DNA of 64,000 bases from Ischnura elegans (GCF_921293095.1 NC_060259.1:372001-436000), one strand, 5' to 3'; numbered from the stretch's first letter, positions 1 to 10,203 are shown. The notes: generated from the letters alone by a model not told the origin. Translations and numbers: made by a program.

Positions 1-14
1 CTTGGGCTACAACC

Positions 15-1727
15 TTGTCGCGGTGGAAAGGCTTGCGCGTTCCTATGACCCCTAGAGCTGCACTGGCGGGATTAATTGTAAATTATTCCCGGTTAACCGA
101 GCGAGAAGAGGTACAGAGTAGATGGAAGGAATACGTGGAGGACCTGTATGACGGAATGAACAGACCAGAGAGATTGACTCTAGAGGAGGAAAGTGCAGTG
201 GAGGAGGATAATCTTGGGCCGGGGATATTCGATTCGGAAACAGAGAGAGCACTTCGTGATATGAAGGCTAGGAAAGCAGTAGGCGTGGACAATATCCCGT
301 GTGAGCTTCTGAAGAATCTAGGGAAGGAGAGTAAGAAAAGGTTTTTCGAACTAGTGCGCAGGATCTATGAGGAGGGATGCTGGCCGGAAGATTTCGTGAA
401 GACGGTTTTAATTCCGCTTCCGAAAAAGAAGAAAGCTGTGGAATGCGGAGATTATAGGACTATCAGCTTAATATCGCATGCGGCGAAAGTGGTGCTGAGG
501 ATATTGAACAGACGAATGGAGGCGAGGGCAAACGAGTATTTGAGCGAAGATCAATTTGGTTTCAGAAAGGGGAAGTCAACTCGTGATGCATTAGCAATAA
601 TGAGGTCACTCGTGGAGAGGAACCTAGAATACGACCAGGACGTATATGCGTGTTTCGTGGATTTTGAAAAAGCGTTTGATAAGGTGAACTGGGTAAAGTT
701 AATGGATATTCTCAAGAGAATAGGTGTAGATTGGAGGGATAGACGACTGATTCGTAATCTGTATATGGCCCAGACTGCGCAAGTGAGGGTAGCGGACGGA
801 GAATCCGGGTGGGCAAGCATTGGCCGAGGTGTGAGGCAAGACTGTCCTCTATCGCCGCTGCTCTTTAACGTGTACGCTGAAGAGATGGTAAGGGAAGCAT
901 GGGATGAGTTAGAAGCTGGAATAAAAGTGGGAGGAATGATGTTCAAATCAGTGAGAATCGCGGATGATCAGGCGCTGATTAGCCAGTCAGCAAGGGGGTT
1001 TCAGGCTGTAGTGGATGCGTTATACGAGCGTTGCGAGGAATATGGGATGAGGATTAATCAAAAGAAAACTAAGGTAATGCGGTTTTGTAAAGCATCACGA
1101 GCGAGGAATGTGAGACTTAAGATAAAGATGGGTGGTAAAAAACTTGAGCAGGTTGAGCAATACAACTATTTAGGCAGTACGTTAGAGGAAAATGGATACA
1201 GTAGTAAGGACATTAGGAAGAGAATTGCATTAGCGAAGAAGGCGTTCATGAACAGGAAGGAGCTTCTAAGAGGATCGTTATGTAAGAGTTTAAAGAAAAG
1301 GTTAGTGAAGAGTTTAATCTGGAGTGTAGCTCTCTACGGTGCGGAAACGTGGACACTGAGGAAAGAAGACGAGAGAAGATTGGAGGCATTCCAGATGTGG
1401 GTATGGAGAAGAATGGAGAGGGTGAAATGGACGGAGAGGAAAAGGAACGACCAAGTGCTGGATATGGTTGGCGAGGAGAGGCAGCTTTTAGATGAGATAC
1501 GGAGGAGACAGAAGGTATGGATGGAGTTAGTGCTTAGTGGTGAGGGGATGTTTAAAATGGTGCTAGAGGGTAGAATGTTAGGGAAACGAGGGAGGGGAAG
1601 GAGAAGAATAGGATTTTTAGATAGATTGAAAGAGAGTAGGCCTTACTGTGAGTTAAAGAAGTCAGTGCTGGAAGGAAAGGGAGGCTCCCAGATCACTTCT
1701 TGCGTACTCCATGGAAACCTACCTTAA
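15..1727 (+). CDS. LINE reverse transcriptase, open but probably inactive
   Basis: A 570-residue reading frame holding the reverse transcriptase and C-terminal region of an APE-type LINE, which copies element RNA into DNA at the nicked target. Residues 1 to about 25 are flanking sequence read in frame. The apurinic-type endonuclease that should precede the RT is lost by truncation. Visible RT blocks are QFGFRKGKSTRDA, the first catalytic Asp in CFVDFEKAFD (D216), and the palm pair D317-D318. Two normally conserved positions differ from the sister copy: RQGCPLSP reads RQDCPLSP, and FADD reads IADD. The C-terminal part, with GAETWTL and EAFQMWVWRRM, is typical of arthropod proteins annotated as endonuclease-reverse transcriptase. 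The frame is open, but these substitutions and the missing endonuclease argue against activity. Confidence 0.85.
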   Translation: MSRWKGLRVPMTPRAALAGLIVNYSRLTEREEVQSRWKEYVEDLYDGMNRPERLTLEEESAVEEDNLGPGIFDSETERALRDMKARKAVGVDNIPCELLKNLGKESKKRFFELVRRIYEEGCWPEDFVKTVLIPLPKKKKAVECGDYRTISLISHAAKVVLRILNRRMEARANEYLSEDQFGFRKGKSTRDALAIMRSLVERNLEYDQDVYACFVDFEKAFDKVNWVKLMDILKRIGVDWRDRRLIRNLYMAQTAQVRVADGESGWASIGRGVRQDCPLSPLLFNVYAEEMVREAWDELEAGIKVGGMMFKSVRIADDQALISQSARGFQAVVDALYERCEEYGMRINQKKTKVMRFCKASRARNVRLKIKMGGKKLEQVEQYNYLGSTLEENGYSSKDIRKRIALAKKAFMNRKELLRGSLCKSLKKRLVKSLIWSVALYGAETWTLRKEDERRLEAFQMWVWRRMERVKWTERKRNDQVLDMVGEERQLLDEIRRRQKVWMELVLSGEGMFKMVLEGRMLGKRGRGRRRIGFLDRLKESRPYCELKKSVLEGKGGSQITSCVLHGNLP

Positions 1728-1760
1728 TGGGGAGAATACTATAATAATAATAATAATAAC
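91..1760 (+). mobile_element. LINE family 1, copy 1 (5'-truncated, TAA tail)
   Basis: Non-LTR retrotransposon copy. Its nucleotide sequence matches the minus-strand copy at 16.5-18.7 kb closely from about position 91 to the tail, which sets the 5' truncation point. Sequence 1-90 is not shared and is probably flanking DNA. The 3' end is a short UTR followed by a TAA microsatellite at about 1739-1760. The other copy ends the same way, so the repeat is the tail of the element. No clear target-site duplication was found. Confidence 0.9.
1739..1760 (+). repeat. TAA microsatellite tail of LINE
   Basis: About six TAA/ATA units directly after the LINE 3' UTR. The minus-strand sister copy has a shorter version at 16521-16536. 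Confidence 0.85.
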
Positions 1761-2080
1761 GTGTATTGGTAATGCCCTTCGATGCTTCAAGCGAAATAAA
1801 TATTCAAATGCTGATATTTTCACGTCATTTTATGATCATCTTGTATGTTTAACTGCAAACGGTTGTTTGGACTACATGTTAGTCGAAGTTGATGGTATAC
1901 GGTCATTGAAGGTGGGTGAAATTGTGAAATTCTCTCGCGTTAACTTGAAACTGTACCAATTAATTTGAAGATTTACCAATCAGTGGTTTTCTCTGGTGGA
2001 TGCATATTTTGATATGGGTGTGTATTGAATTATTTTATGCTTACCAATTCTTGAAATTCTTGGAATGTTGACCTAAGGGG
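1761..2080. other. Spacer, nothing recognised
   Basis: AT-rich sequence after the LINE tail. No coding similarity or repeat structure was noticed. Confidence 0.5.
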
Positions 2081-2085
2081 TTATA

Positions 2086-2295
2086 CAGGGTGATTCAAAA
2101 AGAATTTGGAAGCAGGTTGGGTTTGTTCGCTGGTTCCTGCACTGCTTTCTCATTGTTGCCGATGCCTTCAGTACTGACGGTTCTACCTGGACGGTTGGTA
2201 CTTGTCGGGTGTTGGTTATGGATGACTGCTCTGAGGGTCTGCCCTTTCTTCCTACTAGTTCCTGTTAGTTTTGGTATTCTTTTTTAATCACCCTT
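2086..2295. mobile_element. MITE-like element with ~19-bp TIRs
   Basis: The left end reads AGGGTGATTCAAAAAGAA. The reverse complement of the right end reads AGGGTGATTAAAAAAGAA, giving near-perfect terminal inverted repeats about 208 bp apart. TTATA lies next to both ends (2081-2085 and 2295-2299), compatible with a TA-type or TTATA target duplication. The 65-codon frame inside looks fortuitous, so this is best read as a non-autonomous DNA transposon. The superfamily is not determined. Confidence 0.65.
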
Positions 2296-2299
2296 TATA

Positions 2300-3116
2300 T
2301 TGGAGAAATGGAAACTCAAGAATACCTATATTATCAAAACCAATGAATGAATGGCCACGCAATGAAACATCTTGATTGTGATTAAGGACTTATATCAATA
2401 AATATTTCTTTTTCTAATTCAAATGATACCTCGACATATGTGAATACCTAACCCGAGTATTCATTCACGAATTTTGTAGTAAAACTTTTCAATGAAGTCT
2501 ATGTTGCCGTGTAAAGAAAACTTACTAATAATCCCACATCCTCGATAAAATATTGCTTTGCTGCAGATAATATGACAATGAAGGAAATTACGTTATTCTT
2601 TTTTATTACTTCCTTTCATGACGTTCATTGTAAACATTCAAATACGCAGTCGAAAAACGAAACAAAAACTCTATAGTTTCAAAATGACAGAAACATGTTA
2701 AACGTAATATAGAGGCATGAGGAAAGAGAACATTAAGCAATAATGGAATAAAAACGCATAAAATGCAATGCAACATTCAGAAACTAGCATTTGGCTGCTT
2801 AAACGACATGAAAATCAAGTATTTGATGACGAAGACCGTTGACGCCAATGTAAACTGAATTTTGCTATCATATTCAAGTATCTTCAAAGGGAAATACTAG
2901 AATATAAACGCATAAATAACCTAAGAACTTAATAATTAGCTTGTATTCAAAGTCAACATAGATTGCGCCAACCTGTTCAACCACTTACTGAGTTGTAATT
3001 ATCACATAATCATTAAAATTTCCTTGGTAGTATAACGGCCGATAGAGTTCAACTGCAAAATATGGGTCATCTCCATCAATAACGACTCGATATATTTTTA
3101 GGGAAAAGAGATATAT
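2300..3116. other. AT-rich spacer
   Basis: No coding frame, repeat or RNA gene was recognised before the LINE at 3.1 kb. Confidence 0.5.
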
Positions 3117-3128
3117 TATGTGTCTGGT

Positions 3129-3984
3129 CTTCTTCTTCTTCTTCCTTGGCACTACAGCCCGGTATGGGCTTTGGCCTCCCTCAAGACGCCTGTCCATTCT
3201 CTCCTGTTCTGCACTTTGTCCCACCATCTGACAATCCTCATAGCCTTCATGTCTTCTTCCACATCCTGCATCCATCTTTTCCTCGGTCTTCCTCTTTTTC
3301 TCTTTCCATCCATATTTCCATGTAGAATCTTCTTAGGCATCCTTTCTTCACTCATTCTTTTTACATGACCTAGCCAAGCTAGCCGTTGGGTCTTCACAAA
3401 CCTCACTATGTCTTCGCCTCGGATAATATTTTCTATTTCCTTGTTTGTTCTTATCCTCCAAGTTACCCCATCTGTCACGGGACCATATATCTTTCGCAAA
3501 ACCTTCCGTTCAAATATCCGCAGAGCTTGCTCGTTTCCAGCGGAGATGCTCCACGTTTCTGCTCCATATGTCACGACCGGTCTGATAAGTGTCTTATAGA
3601 TCTTGAATTTCATCTCCTTAGATAGAAGAGTTGACTTCAGGAGCTTAATATTAGCAAAGTAAGCCCTATTTCCAGCCATTATCCTCTTGTTGATTTCTTC
3701 CGTCATTGAGTTCTTACAGTTTAAATTAGTACCGAGGCAGCTGAAATATTTTACATTTTCAAAGTTGTACTGCCCAAATGTAACGTTTTGAGTCCATCTT
3801 TTGTCTTCCGTGGTCGACATTCTCATGTATTTCGTTTTTCTCTCATTAATTATGAGCCCTATATTCTTACTCTTCTGTTCTAAGATTTTGAATATTTCTT
3901 TCAGAGAATCCATATTCCGTGCCATTAGAACTATATCGTCGGCATAGGCACATGCCTGAGTAGATTTATGCACAATTGTCCCCC
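3129..3984 (-). mobile_element. LINE family 2, 5'-truncated, with 12-bp TSD
   Basis: Minus-strand non-LTR element, truncated just upstream of its catalytic YADD box. It ends in a GAA microsatellite, seen on the plus strand as CTT units at 3129-3145. The 12-bp sequence TATGTGTCTGGT lies directly at both ends (3117-3128 and 3985-3996), a clean target-site duplication that proves insertion by target-primed reverse transcription. Confidence 0.92.
3152..3973 (-). CDS. LINE reverse transcriptase C-terminal fragment
   Basis: A 273-residue open frame with the last part of the RT palm and the C-terminal domain. It starts at the catalytic box AYADDIVLMAR. Further on are the INERKTKYM block, VVTYGAETWS and the RLAWLGHVKRM motif, followed by a basic GKRKRGRPRKRW stretch. 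These motifs are common in insect Jockey/RTE-type RT proteins. Fingers, most of the palm and the endonuclease are missing. The start Met is internal: the coding frame runs a few codons further to the truncation point at 3984. The intact frame suggests a fairly young insertion. Confidence 0.85.
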   Translation of the reverse strand: MHKSTQACAYADDIVLMARNMDSLKEIFKILEQKSKNIGLIINERKTKYMRMSTTEDKRWTQNVTFGQYNFENVKYFSCLGTNLNCKNSMTEEINKRIMAGNRAYFANIKLLKSTLLSKEMKFKIYKTLIRPVVTYGAETWSISAGNEQALRIFERKVLRKIYGPVTDGVTWRIRTNKEIENIIRGEDIVRFVKTQRLAWLGHVKRMSEERMPKKILHGNMDGKRKRGRPRKRWMQDVEEDMKAMRIVRWWDKVQNRREWTGVLREAKAHTGL

Positions 3985-3996
3985 TATGTGTCTGGT

Positions 3997-4120
3997 AATT
4001 TCTTAAAACGCGCCAGTCTGCTGCTGTGTTCTTACAAAAAAATTAGTTCCTATTAATATCCGTAACCCAAATATCTTCATATTTTAACTTCAATAACAGC
4101 TGCTGCGGCCATATTTATTC
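3997..4120. other. Short spacer
   Basis: Unremarkable sequence between the LINE target duplication and the hairpin-like element. Confidence 0.4.
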
Positions 4121-4121
4121 A

Positions 4122-4290
4122 GCCATAAAGGACACTTTAGCCCTAAAGTGAGCTCCGGTTGGGCACTTTACGGTAGAGTGACGATTCGGCCATTTTTCTT
4201 CGTAAGTGGCGTTTATGAAACGGAAAAGGCAGACTTTAGCCCGTCTAAAGTATACTTTAGCCTAAAGTGCCGTCTATGAATCGCACCCTT
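4122..4290. mobile_element. MITE-like element rich in CACTTTAG inverted motifs
   Basis: The left end contains CATAAAGGACACTTTAG then CTAAAGTG. The reverse complement of the right end contains CATAGACGGCACTTTAG then CTAAAGT. The two ends thus form imperfect terminal inverted repeats of about 28 bp. Extra CTTTAG/CTAAAG copies near 4234-4262 add internal hairpins. No target duplication was identified and there is no coding capacity. Confidence 0.45.
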
Positions 4291-4660
4291 AGATAACATG
4301 ACTAGGACAATCTGTTTGAACAACAGTTATGATGAATAAATATTCCTGATAACATTCCACGTTACTCATGTTCATTGAGTGCATGTAATTAGCTATTTTT
4401 CGAATATTCCGAGTTAATAATTAAAATTTAAAGGTCATAATAATGCATAGGCAAGGGCCATCACTACATGAATTATTATCGACTTTATAGTCGCCATATT
4501 AACTTCAAATGCTATTTATAGTTAAGAATAACATTTTAAGAAATGGAATTGTGTATTCATGCAGAAAACAACATATGTATTGTGCGGTAGGTTCGAAATC
4601 ATAAGATGATATGCTCACAAGCCGATTTTTAGGAGCCGACGCTTTTTGCCTTTCATTTGT

Positions 4661-4683
4661 TTTCGCAACGCAGAGCTGTGAAG
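4661..4683 (+). repeat. 23-bp direct repeat, copy 1
   Basis: TTTCGCAACGCAGAGCTGTG plus AAG, repeated exactly at 4868-4890. The two copies bracket 184 bp. Confidence 0.8.
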
Positions 4684-4709
4684 GGCTCCAATATAAATAC
4701 CTACTCTAC

Positions 4710-4739
4710 AATCCTGTGTACCTACTTGTACACAGGATT
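4710..4739. repeat. Short hairpin, 11-bp stem
   Basis: AATCCTGTGTA and TACACAGGATT are perfect inverted repeats around an 8-nt spacer. They lie inside the segment bracketed by the 23-bp direct repeats. Confidence 0.7.
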
Positions 4740-4867
4740 CTCCACTCCCATGGTTCCTTTGATTCCCACCGGTCGCATTAAATAGCGGCGCTGATGTAGC
4801 TATTCCCGATTGGTCCCAAGCAATACAAGCCCACAAGAGGCACGCTACGCGGCGATTTGAATCCACG

Positions 4868-4890
4868 TTTCGCAACGCAGAGCTGTGAAG
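4868..4890 (+). repeat. 23-bp direct repeat, copy 2
   Basis: Exact copy of 4661-4683. It could be a long target duplication of an inserted 184-bp element or a local tandem duplication. Confidence 0.8.
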
Positions 4891-5600
4891 TGCAAAATTA
4901 CGGACTCAACTATTGCGATGGCAAGTCAGAAGCTTGTCTCGAAAAGCACGCGGCTGCAGGGAAATAGTTTCTTATACTTGGAGAACCCATATCTTACCGT
5001 AATGCACCCGCATTTTGCTAACTACATTCTTCTAGGTCTTACATATAGCTCCCACCAGCTCAAACACTGGAAAGGGCTCAAGAGTGGTGGTGGGCAATAC
5101 CCTGCTTACTGCGGTAACCCCTATTGTGACCGTAAACCCTACCTCTGTCTTACGATTTTTATCAAGCGTTTAAAATGTTTTCTACTGAAAGCATAGCTGT
5201 CCGTTTGTAGAAAAGCCGCTGCTTTATTGCCTCGTTACATGAAGGGTTTTCGCAATTTTGAAGATCGTTTATCTTCGATACAGGTGATATCTACGAGGTG
5301 GCTCGTACAGGGTTTTCCAAAAATGCTTCTACCCAATTGATTGAAAAACATTCCATTCACGATTTTACGGAGGAAATTAGTCAATTTTTACTAGTAAGTG
5401 TAAAAGGATCTCAGGGTTTGTGCCACGGAAGCGAGGAACCAAGGTCAACTTTCCCTAGAGCGTGAGATTTCAGCATTGAGGTCGAACTACCACTACTGGA
5501 GGATATCTCGCAACGATATGTTTTCTAAGATAAGTATCTCACTGTTTTCGTGTGTTGTATTATTCAGGATATTATACTCTAATTTTGATTTTCATCTTTC
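4891..5600. other. Spacer, nothing recognised
   Basis: One 103-codon frame (4885-5196, +) crosses this stretch, but it shows no domain-like pattern and begins inside the direct repeat. No other signal was seen. Confidence 0.4.
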
Positions 5601-5610
5601 ATGATTCAGA

Positions 5611-6560
5611 TTGTTGATATTTTGGATAAGAAAAATTGAGCGAATGAAAGTAACACGAAAAGAAATAAATGACGTATTTGTTGATGGAAGTGGAAATTCG
5701 TTGTCCTCAAAACGGAAATTTGCCGTTCAATATCTTCTCAATAAGTTTAACTGGGAGCAGGAAGTGAAGACGAAGGAAGTAATGCAGAATGTCATGAACA
5801 AATACTTTTTCAATACGTATTTCCAGAAATGGGACGAATGTAAGAGAACCAGCGACAGGTTTGAAAAAAAAACGTCGATGTTGGTTATAGAAGGGTATAC
5901 CCACCTGACATGCATAATGATCTCCTTGAGACTCCTTGCACAGTTTGTGACCTATTATTGTTTAACGTATTCGTATTGGCTTTACTTTCCTCCTAGGCGA
6001 TTTTATGTCACTTTTCTATCTAATACCTGGTTTTTCTGGGTAAAGCAGCAAAGAAAGGCCTAAGATGGACTTTAAGAGGTATAGTGATAGGTCTAGCAAT
6101 AAGAGCAGAAAAGTGACTGGTTTGAGAAAGCAACAGCAGCTGAGCTATCGCTAGCCACATCTGTGACACTGCGCTCGCAAGGGAATGATGCGGCAGCGAA
6201 GAAAATCACGGAAATGACCACGATCACCCCCACCCGAGGGAAATGGATATTACAGAAACGGAGGAAAATACATACAACTCTAAATGAACTGACGCCAGAA
6301 GAAGCTATGTCGCTGATTGTTGATGGCAATTTAACAAAATGTCTGTCCAAAATTATTCGTAAGACTGCCATGATCCGTGGGTATCAGCTTTATCCTAGTT
6401 ATGAAAGGGCAAGACGAAAAAAAAAATCTTCATACCCAGAGGGGACATCAGTGGAAGAAAAAAATTTAAAGTGGACCTTCAAGGGCTTCTGAACCACGCA
6501 GCCTCGTGCATCATAGCATCAATGCCAAAATTCAGTGATGATCACGGGGTTAACTTTTCC
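5611..6560 (+). pseudogene. Decayed unknown protein fragment, probably transposon-derived
   Basis: Two plus-strand frames (5611-6063 and 6163-6492) seem to be pieces of one broken coding region. The first is lysine/asparagine-rich with YLLNKFNWEQE and a KWDECKRTSDRF stretch. It turns into hydrophobic nonsense after about residue 90. The second contains TPEEAMSLIVDGNLTK and IYP-like YQLYPSYERAR. A one-base frame change near 6470 would continue it as VDLQGLLNHAASCI, in keeping with a coding past. The style resembles a repeat-associated protein seen in many insect genomes, but I cannot verify the family. No splice sites were assigned. Confidence 0.4.
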
Positions 6561-6993
6561 CTTGAATGCAAATGAAAACTAGTCGTGGAGCTGGTGAACT
6601 CATTCTTGATGTTTTCTGATTATTTAAATACTTTTGTTAATTTATAATGGTTCATATTTAATTTCATGTTTTCCATTGCATTTTCAAAATATAAAATGTT
6701 TGCGAGGTGATTTCTGATGAATGCTTTATCAGAAAAAATGATGACACAAAGTTCAACTATTAATTAAGTACTACTTTTGTCTTGAAATGCAGGTTTCGTC
6801 TCTCCCACGGAGTTTTTTCATCATGTTCTGTTTTATTGCTTCTTTTCATCGGTGTTAATAAAAAATATTTCCATCTCTAACTTAAGTAACCATTGCTTTT
6901 CGCATCCAAGTGTGATTTTCAAGCAAGCTAGCTGACATATATTGTTACATTTTATTAATAATCAATTATGTTAGTTAAATATATTTCACGTAC
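6561..6993. other. AT-rich spacer
   Basis: No features were recognised up to the piggyBac left end. Confidence 0.5.
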
Positions 6994-6997
6994 TTAA

Positions 6998-7022
6998 CAC
7001 ATTCGGTGCGGACATTCAGGAC
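6998..7022 (+). repeat. piggyBac left terminal repeat
   Basis: Begins CACATTCGGTGCGG immediately after TTAA. It pairs with the right end at 10182-10203. Confidence 0.75.
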
Positions 7023-7655
7023 ACGACTTTACGTAGGACCGGGAATCTTTTTGTTTTGATTACCAACCGTTGCTTTACATAAACAAATTTTACGCCAATA
7101 TTTTCGCTGAATTTCATTTTTTAACCGTTAATTTTTTAAACATTATCTCCGCCGCCTATCGGCGGCTGCCCGATCGGCGAGATTGTTGTCAAAAATAGAT
7201 GTTAGCGCATATCTTTCTATTTCCTACTATTTGTTTCGTATAATATTTCGGTAATGTAATGATTATCTATGACCAATTTATTAATATTGACGACAATTTT
7301 ACCAACAATTTTTCAGGTCATTACCATGCCGCCTATCGGAAGTGAACCGCTCTCCGTGATGTTTCCTATTCTGCTAATGTCGGCAAGCAAGCTCTTTCCT
7401 CGCATAGCAGTGTTATTTATTGGTCTCACGATTAGACTAATGCAAGCCAGAGTAGCAAAAACTTTAAACATAAAATTTTATTTAAGTATACTAAAAAAAT
7501 GTGTATTTCAAAATAATTACACGCTATTTTGTTTCAAAACTTCATCTAAAATATATTTCTTCTTTGAATACAATTCACACTTTTATTATTAATTCAAACA
7601 TTAATTGGATAAACATTGCAACAATTGTAATTGGAATTTGCAACATATTTACCGA

Positions 7656-9365
7656 TTAATAGTTATGGAACACTCTAAAACAGGGTTCAAGACATAGTCC
7701 TGGTTCACCATCACACATCGGGCAGTACGTGACGACGTCTCTTCTTACTCCTGTCGTTGAGCAGTTACGACATCTTTTTCTTTGCGCTCTTGAACCCTTT
7801 TCACTTTGTATTTGTACTGGCAAATGGATCTTTTCCTTTCGCTGGATTGGCGCTGGAATTTCTGCCGGCTTGTTTTTGAAAATAAGACTGGCGATTACAC
7901 TTTCACGAAAATTCTGAAGACTCATGTGTTGGCTACTAAATTTATTATGTAGTATTTGCGAGTTGTTTAGAAGTATTTGAAACATGTGTATCCCTAATTT
8001 TAAATACCATCTCAGGCTTCTTCTCTCCACTGGATAATAAGAAATAATCTGGTCCGCCCTATCTATTCCCCCCATAAATTTATTGTATTCGGCTACAACG
8101 CTTGGTTTTTTAGAAATTTTACCCCTTCTGTTTGCTACTTCTATCATCTCTCCACAATGCTCCGAGGAAATCATTAAAACTTCTCTTCTATCCTTCCATT
8201 TGCATATGAAAATTCCTTCTTTCGTATACTGGCCCACTACTTCTCCTTTTGCCAATTTTTTATTTACAACATTATGAGGGTTGCCTTTCCTAGTGTTTCT
8301 GAGAGTTCCCGTGGAATATATTTTCTTTCCCAGCAGTTCTCGCGACAATTTATAGCTGTTATAGAAGTTGTCCATGTACACAGCATGACCAACATTAGTA
8401 TAATCAGATAGAAGCGAATGTACAACTTTTTCTGAGTGACCAACTCCCCCAACATTTGGATCCTTGGAACCTGCGTAAACCAAGCAATTCAAAACAAGCC
8501 CATTTGGTTCCGTTAGCATGTACAATTTAATACCATATTTATGCCTCTTGTTTTTTATGTACTGCCGGAAATATAGTCTTCCCCTCCAAAGTACCATCGA
8601 TTCATCTAAGCTAAGTTGTTTCTGAGGATAGTACACTTTTTTCATATTGGTCTGGATAAGATTCAAAAGAGGGCGGATTTTGTAGAGTGGATCACTTGGC
8701 TTAGGGTGGCCATCAGGAGCGTTACGACCAAAATGTAGGCACCGCAAAATGATCATGAACCTGTCTCTTGGCATGGCCTTTGAAAATGTGGGAAATTCAT
8801 AAAGCCCATCTTTTCGCCAATAATATTGAATTTTATTTATTCTGATAAGCCCCATATGAAAAAGTAGCCCTAAAAATATTTCAAACTCCCCTCTAGTCAA
8901 GTCTTTCCATGGTTTCATTTTAGATTTATCAGCTACTGATTTATTCTGCAATTTTTGGGCATAAATATTTGTTTCAGAAATTATGTGGTTGAAAAATTCA
9001 TCGTTTGCCAAGAGCATGAAGAATCCTATTGGATCTAAAACATGAGGCCGTATTTTGAGTCCAGAATTTCCAGTAAAAGCAATAGGAGTGATAACTGGCC
9101 GTTCAGTTTGCCATCCTGCCGGGGATATGCGTTTACCTGAATCACTTGAGGCCTGACAATCGCCATTTGCACCACTGTCATCCTCGGAGCTCTCGTCGGT
9201 TTCCTCATCTTCAGAGGAGACATCAAAATCCGAATCTGTTGCACTTCCATCCGAAATTTCTTCTTCCCTCTCAGAGAACCGAGCGATGTCTTCGTCGGAG
9301 ATAGACACAGGGTGACGAAGTGCGCTCCTTGTCCGCTTTCTTGATGAATTCGGTTTATTCTCCAT
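7656..9365 (-). CDS. piggyBac transposase (PGBD4-like)
   Basis: A 569-residue uninterrupted cut-and-paste transposase that would excise and insert the element at TTAA. The N-terminus (about 1-75) is acidic and Ser/Glu/Asp-rich, as usual for the family. The RNase H-like catalytic core follows, with Asp254 in LSLDESM, Asp332 in YMDNFYNS and Asp435 in GGIDRADQ. The spacing (78 and 103 residues) closely resembles that of the characterised moth transposase. The last ~40 residues hold a Cys-rich cluster (CRNC, CPMC, CLEPC then H), matching the C-terminal zinc-binding domain that recognises the ends. The start at 9365 is the first Met of the frame and precedes the acidic tail. No intron is needed. 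Expression cannot be judged from sequence. Confidence 0.93.
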   Translation of the reverse strand: MENKPNSSRKRTRSALRHPVSISDEDIARFSEREEEISDGSATDSDFDVSSEDEETDESSEDDSGANGDCQASSDSGKRISPAGWQTERPVITPIAFTGNSGLKIRPHVLDPIGFFMLLANDEFFNHIISETNIYAQKLQNKSVADKSKMKPWKDLTRGEFEIFLGLLFHMGLIRINKIQYYWRKDGLYEFPTFSKAMPRDRFMIILRCLHFGRNAPDGHPKPSDPLYKIRPLLNLIQTNMKKVYYPQKQLSLDESMVLWRGRLYFRQYIKNKRHKYGIKLYMLTEPNGLVLNCLVYAGSKDPNVGGVGHSEKVVHSLLSDYTNVGHAVYMDNFYNSYKLSRELLGKKIYSTGTLRNTRKGNPHNVVNKKLAKGEVVGQYTKEGIFICKWKDRREVLMISSEHCGEMIEVANRRGKISKKPSVVAEYNKFMGGIDRADQIISYYPVERRSLRWYLKLGIHMFQILLNNSQILHNKFSSQHMSLQNFRESVIASLIFKNKPAEIPAPIQRKEKIHLPVQIQSEKGSRAQRKRCRNCSTTGVRRDVVTYCPMCDGEPGLCLEPCFRVFHNY

Positions 9366-10181
9366 GAAGTCTTCTTAGAGTAAAATAAAGAAAAAGGTTA
9401 AATTATTTCTCAATATTGCTGTAAACATTGAAATCAAACATTTCAAATAAAGTCGTACATACCAATTGAGCTGGTTCTAAGTTTTATCTAAAGTATACTT
9501 GAAGGTATTTTACGTCATTCGAAGCGAATGGTATTTATGAAGCAACTTCTTATTTATCCTGCGGAAAACAACGAGACCATAATCATTATCGGGATAGCAG
9601 CAACAAATAGAAATTCATTTTTTATGAATAAATAGTAAATACTATTGTTGAATTCTAAAGATAATCAATAAATAGAATAATTATATTTATTTTTAAAATT
9701 GTACTTACCTTATGTATGCTCCCCTTTATATATATGCCTTGAATAACAATGTCGCGAAAGCAAAAATAAAATAGGTACATTGTACGAAGCACACAGCCAA
9801 AAAGTGTCTCCAAAAGGCAAACTGATGGTTTGCTACATATGAAGTGTTATCTTGACTTCTTTGAAGATAGCGACTTGCAAGATTGTAAAAATATAATTGT
9901 GGAAACATGATATACGGAAAAAGGGTAAAAAACGCGTCAGGAATACACGGAATCAAATGACATAGTGAATGAAAAATAAGAAGGCTTCATTGTATTTCCG
10001 AAGCATGACATTTGAGAACGGGGGGCAGATTTTAGAATGTAGTTCTATGTAAAGACCGGGTAAAATTCAGGAGACAGCTGTGACGAGCGGGCGACAAAAA
10101 AATTTCATTTTGGATCACCAGTGTTTCAAGACGCCGAAAGGCGGCGGCCGATCCTTGGGAAAACACGGCACGCCGCCTATC
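9366..10181. other. piggyBac 5' untranslated/promoter side
   Basis: Non-coding part of the element upstream of the transposase start. It should contain the transposase promoter, but no specific box stands out. The 76-codon frame at 9726-9956 is not convincing. Confidence 0.5.
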
Positions 10182-10203
10182 GGCGGGGCCCGACGCGAAT
10201 GTG
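10182..10203 (-). repeat. piggyBac right terminal repeat
   Basis: Read inward on the minus strand it begins CACATTCGCGTCGG, next to TTAA at 10204-10207. Confidence 0.75.

Noticed and set aside
551-946. 131-codon minus-strand frame, also present opposite LINE copy 2 (17327-17722)
   Set aside because: It is the antisense shadow of the RT region in both copies; its conservation follows from LINE conservation.
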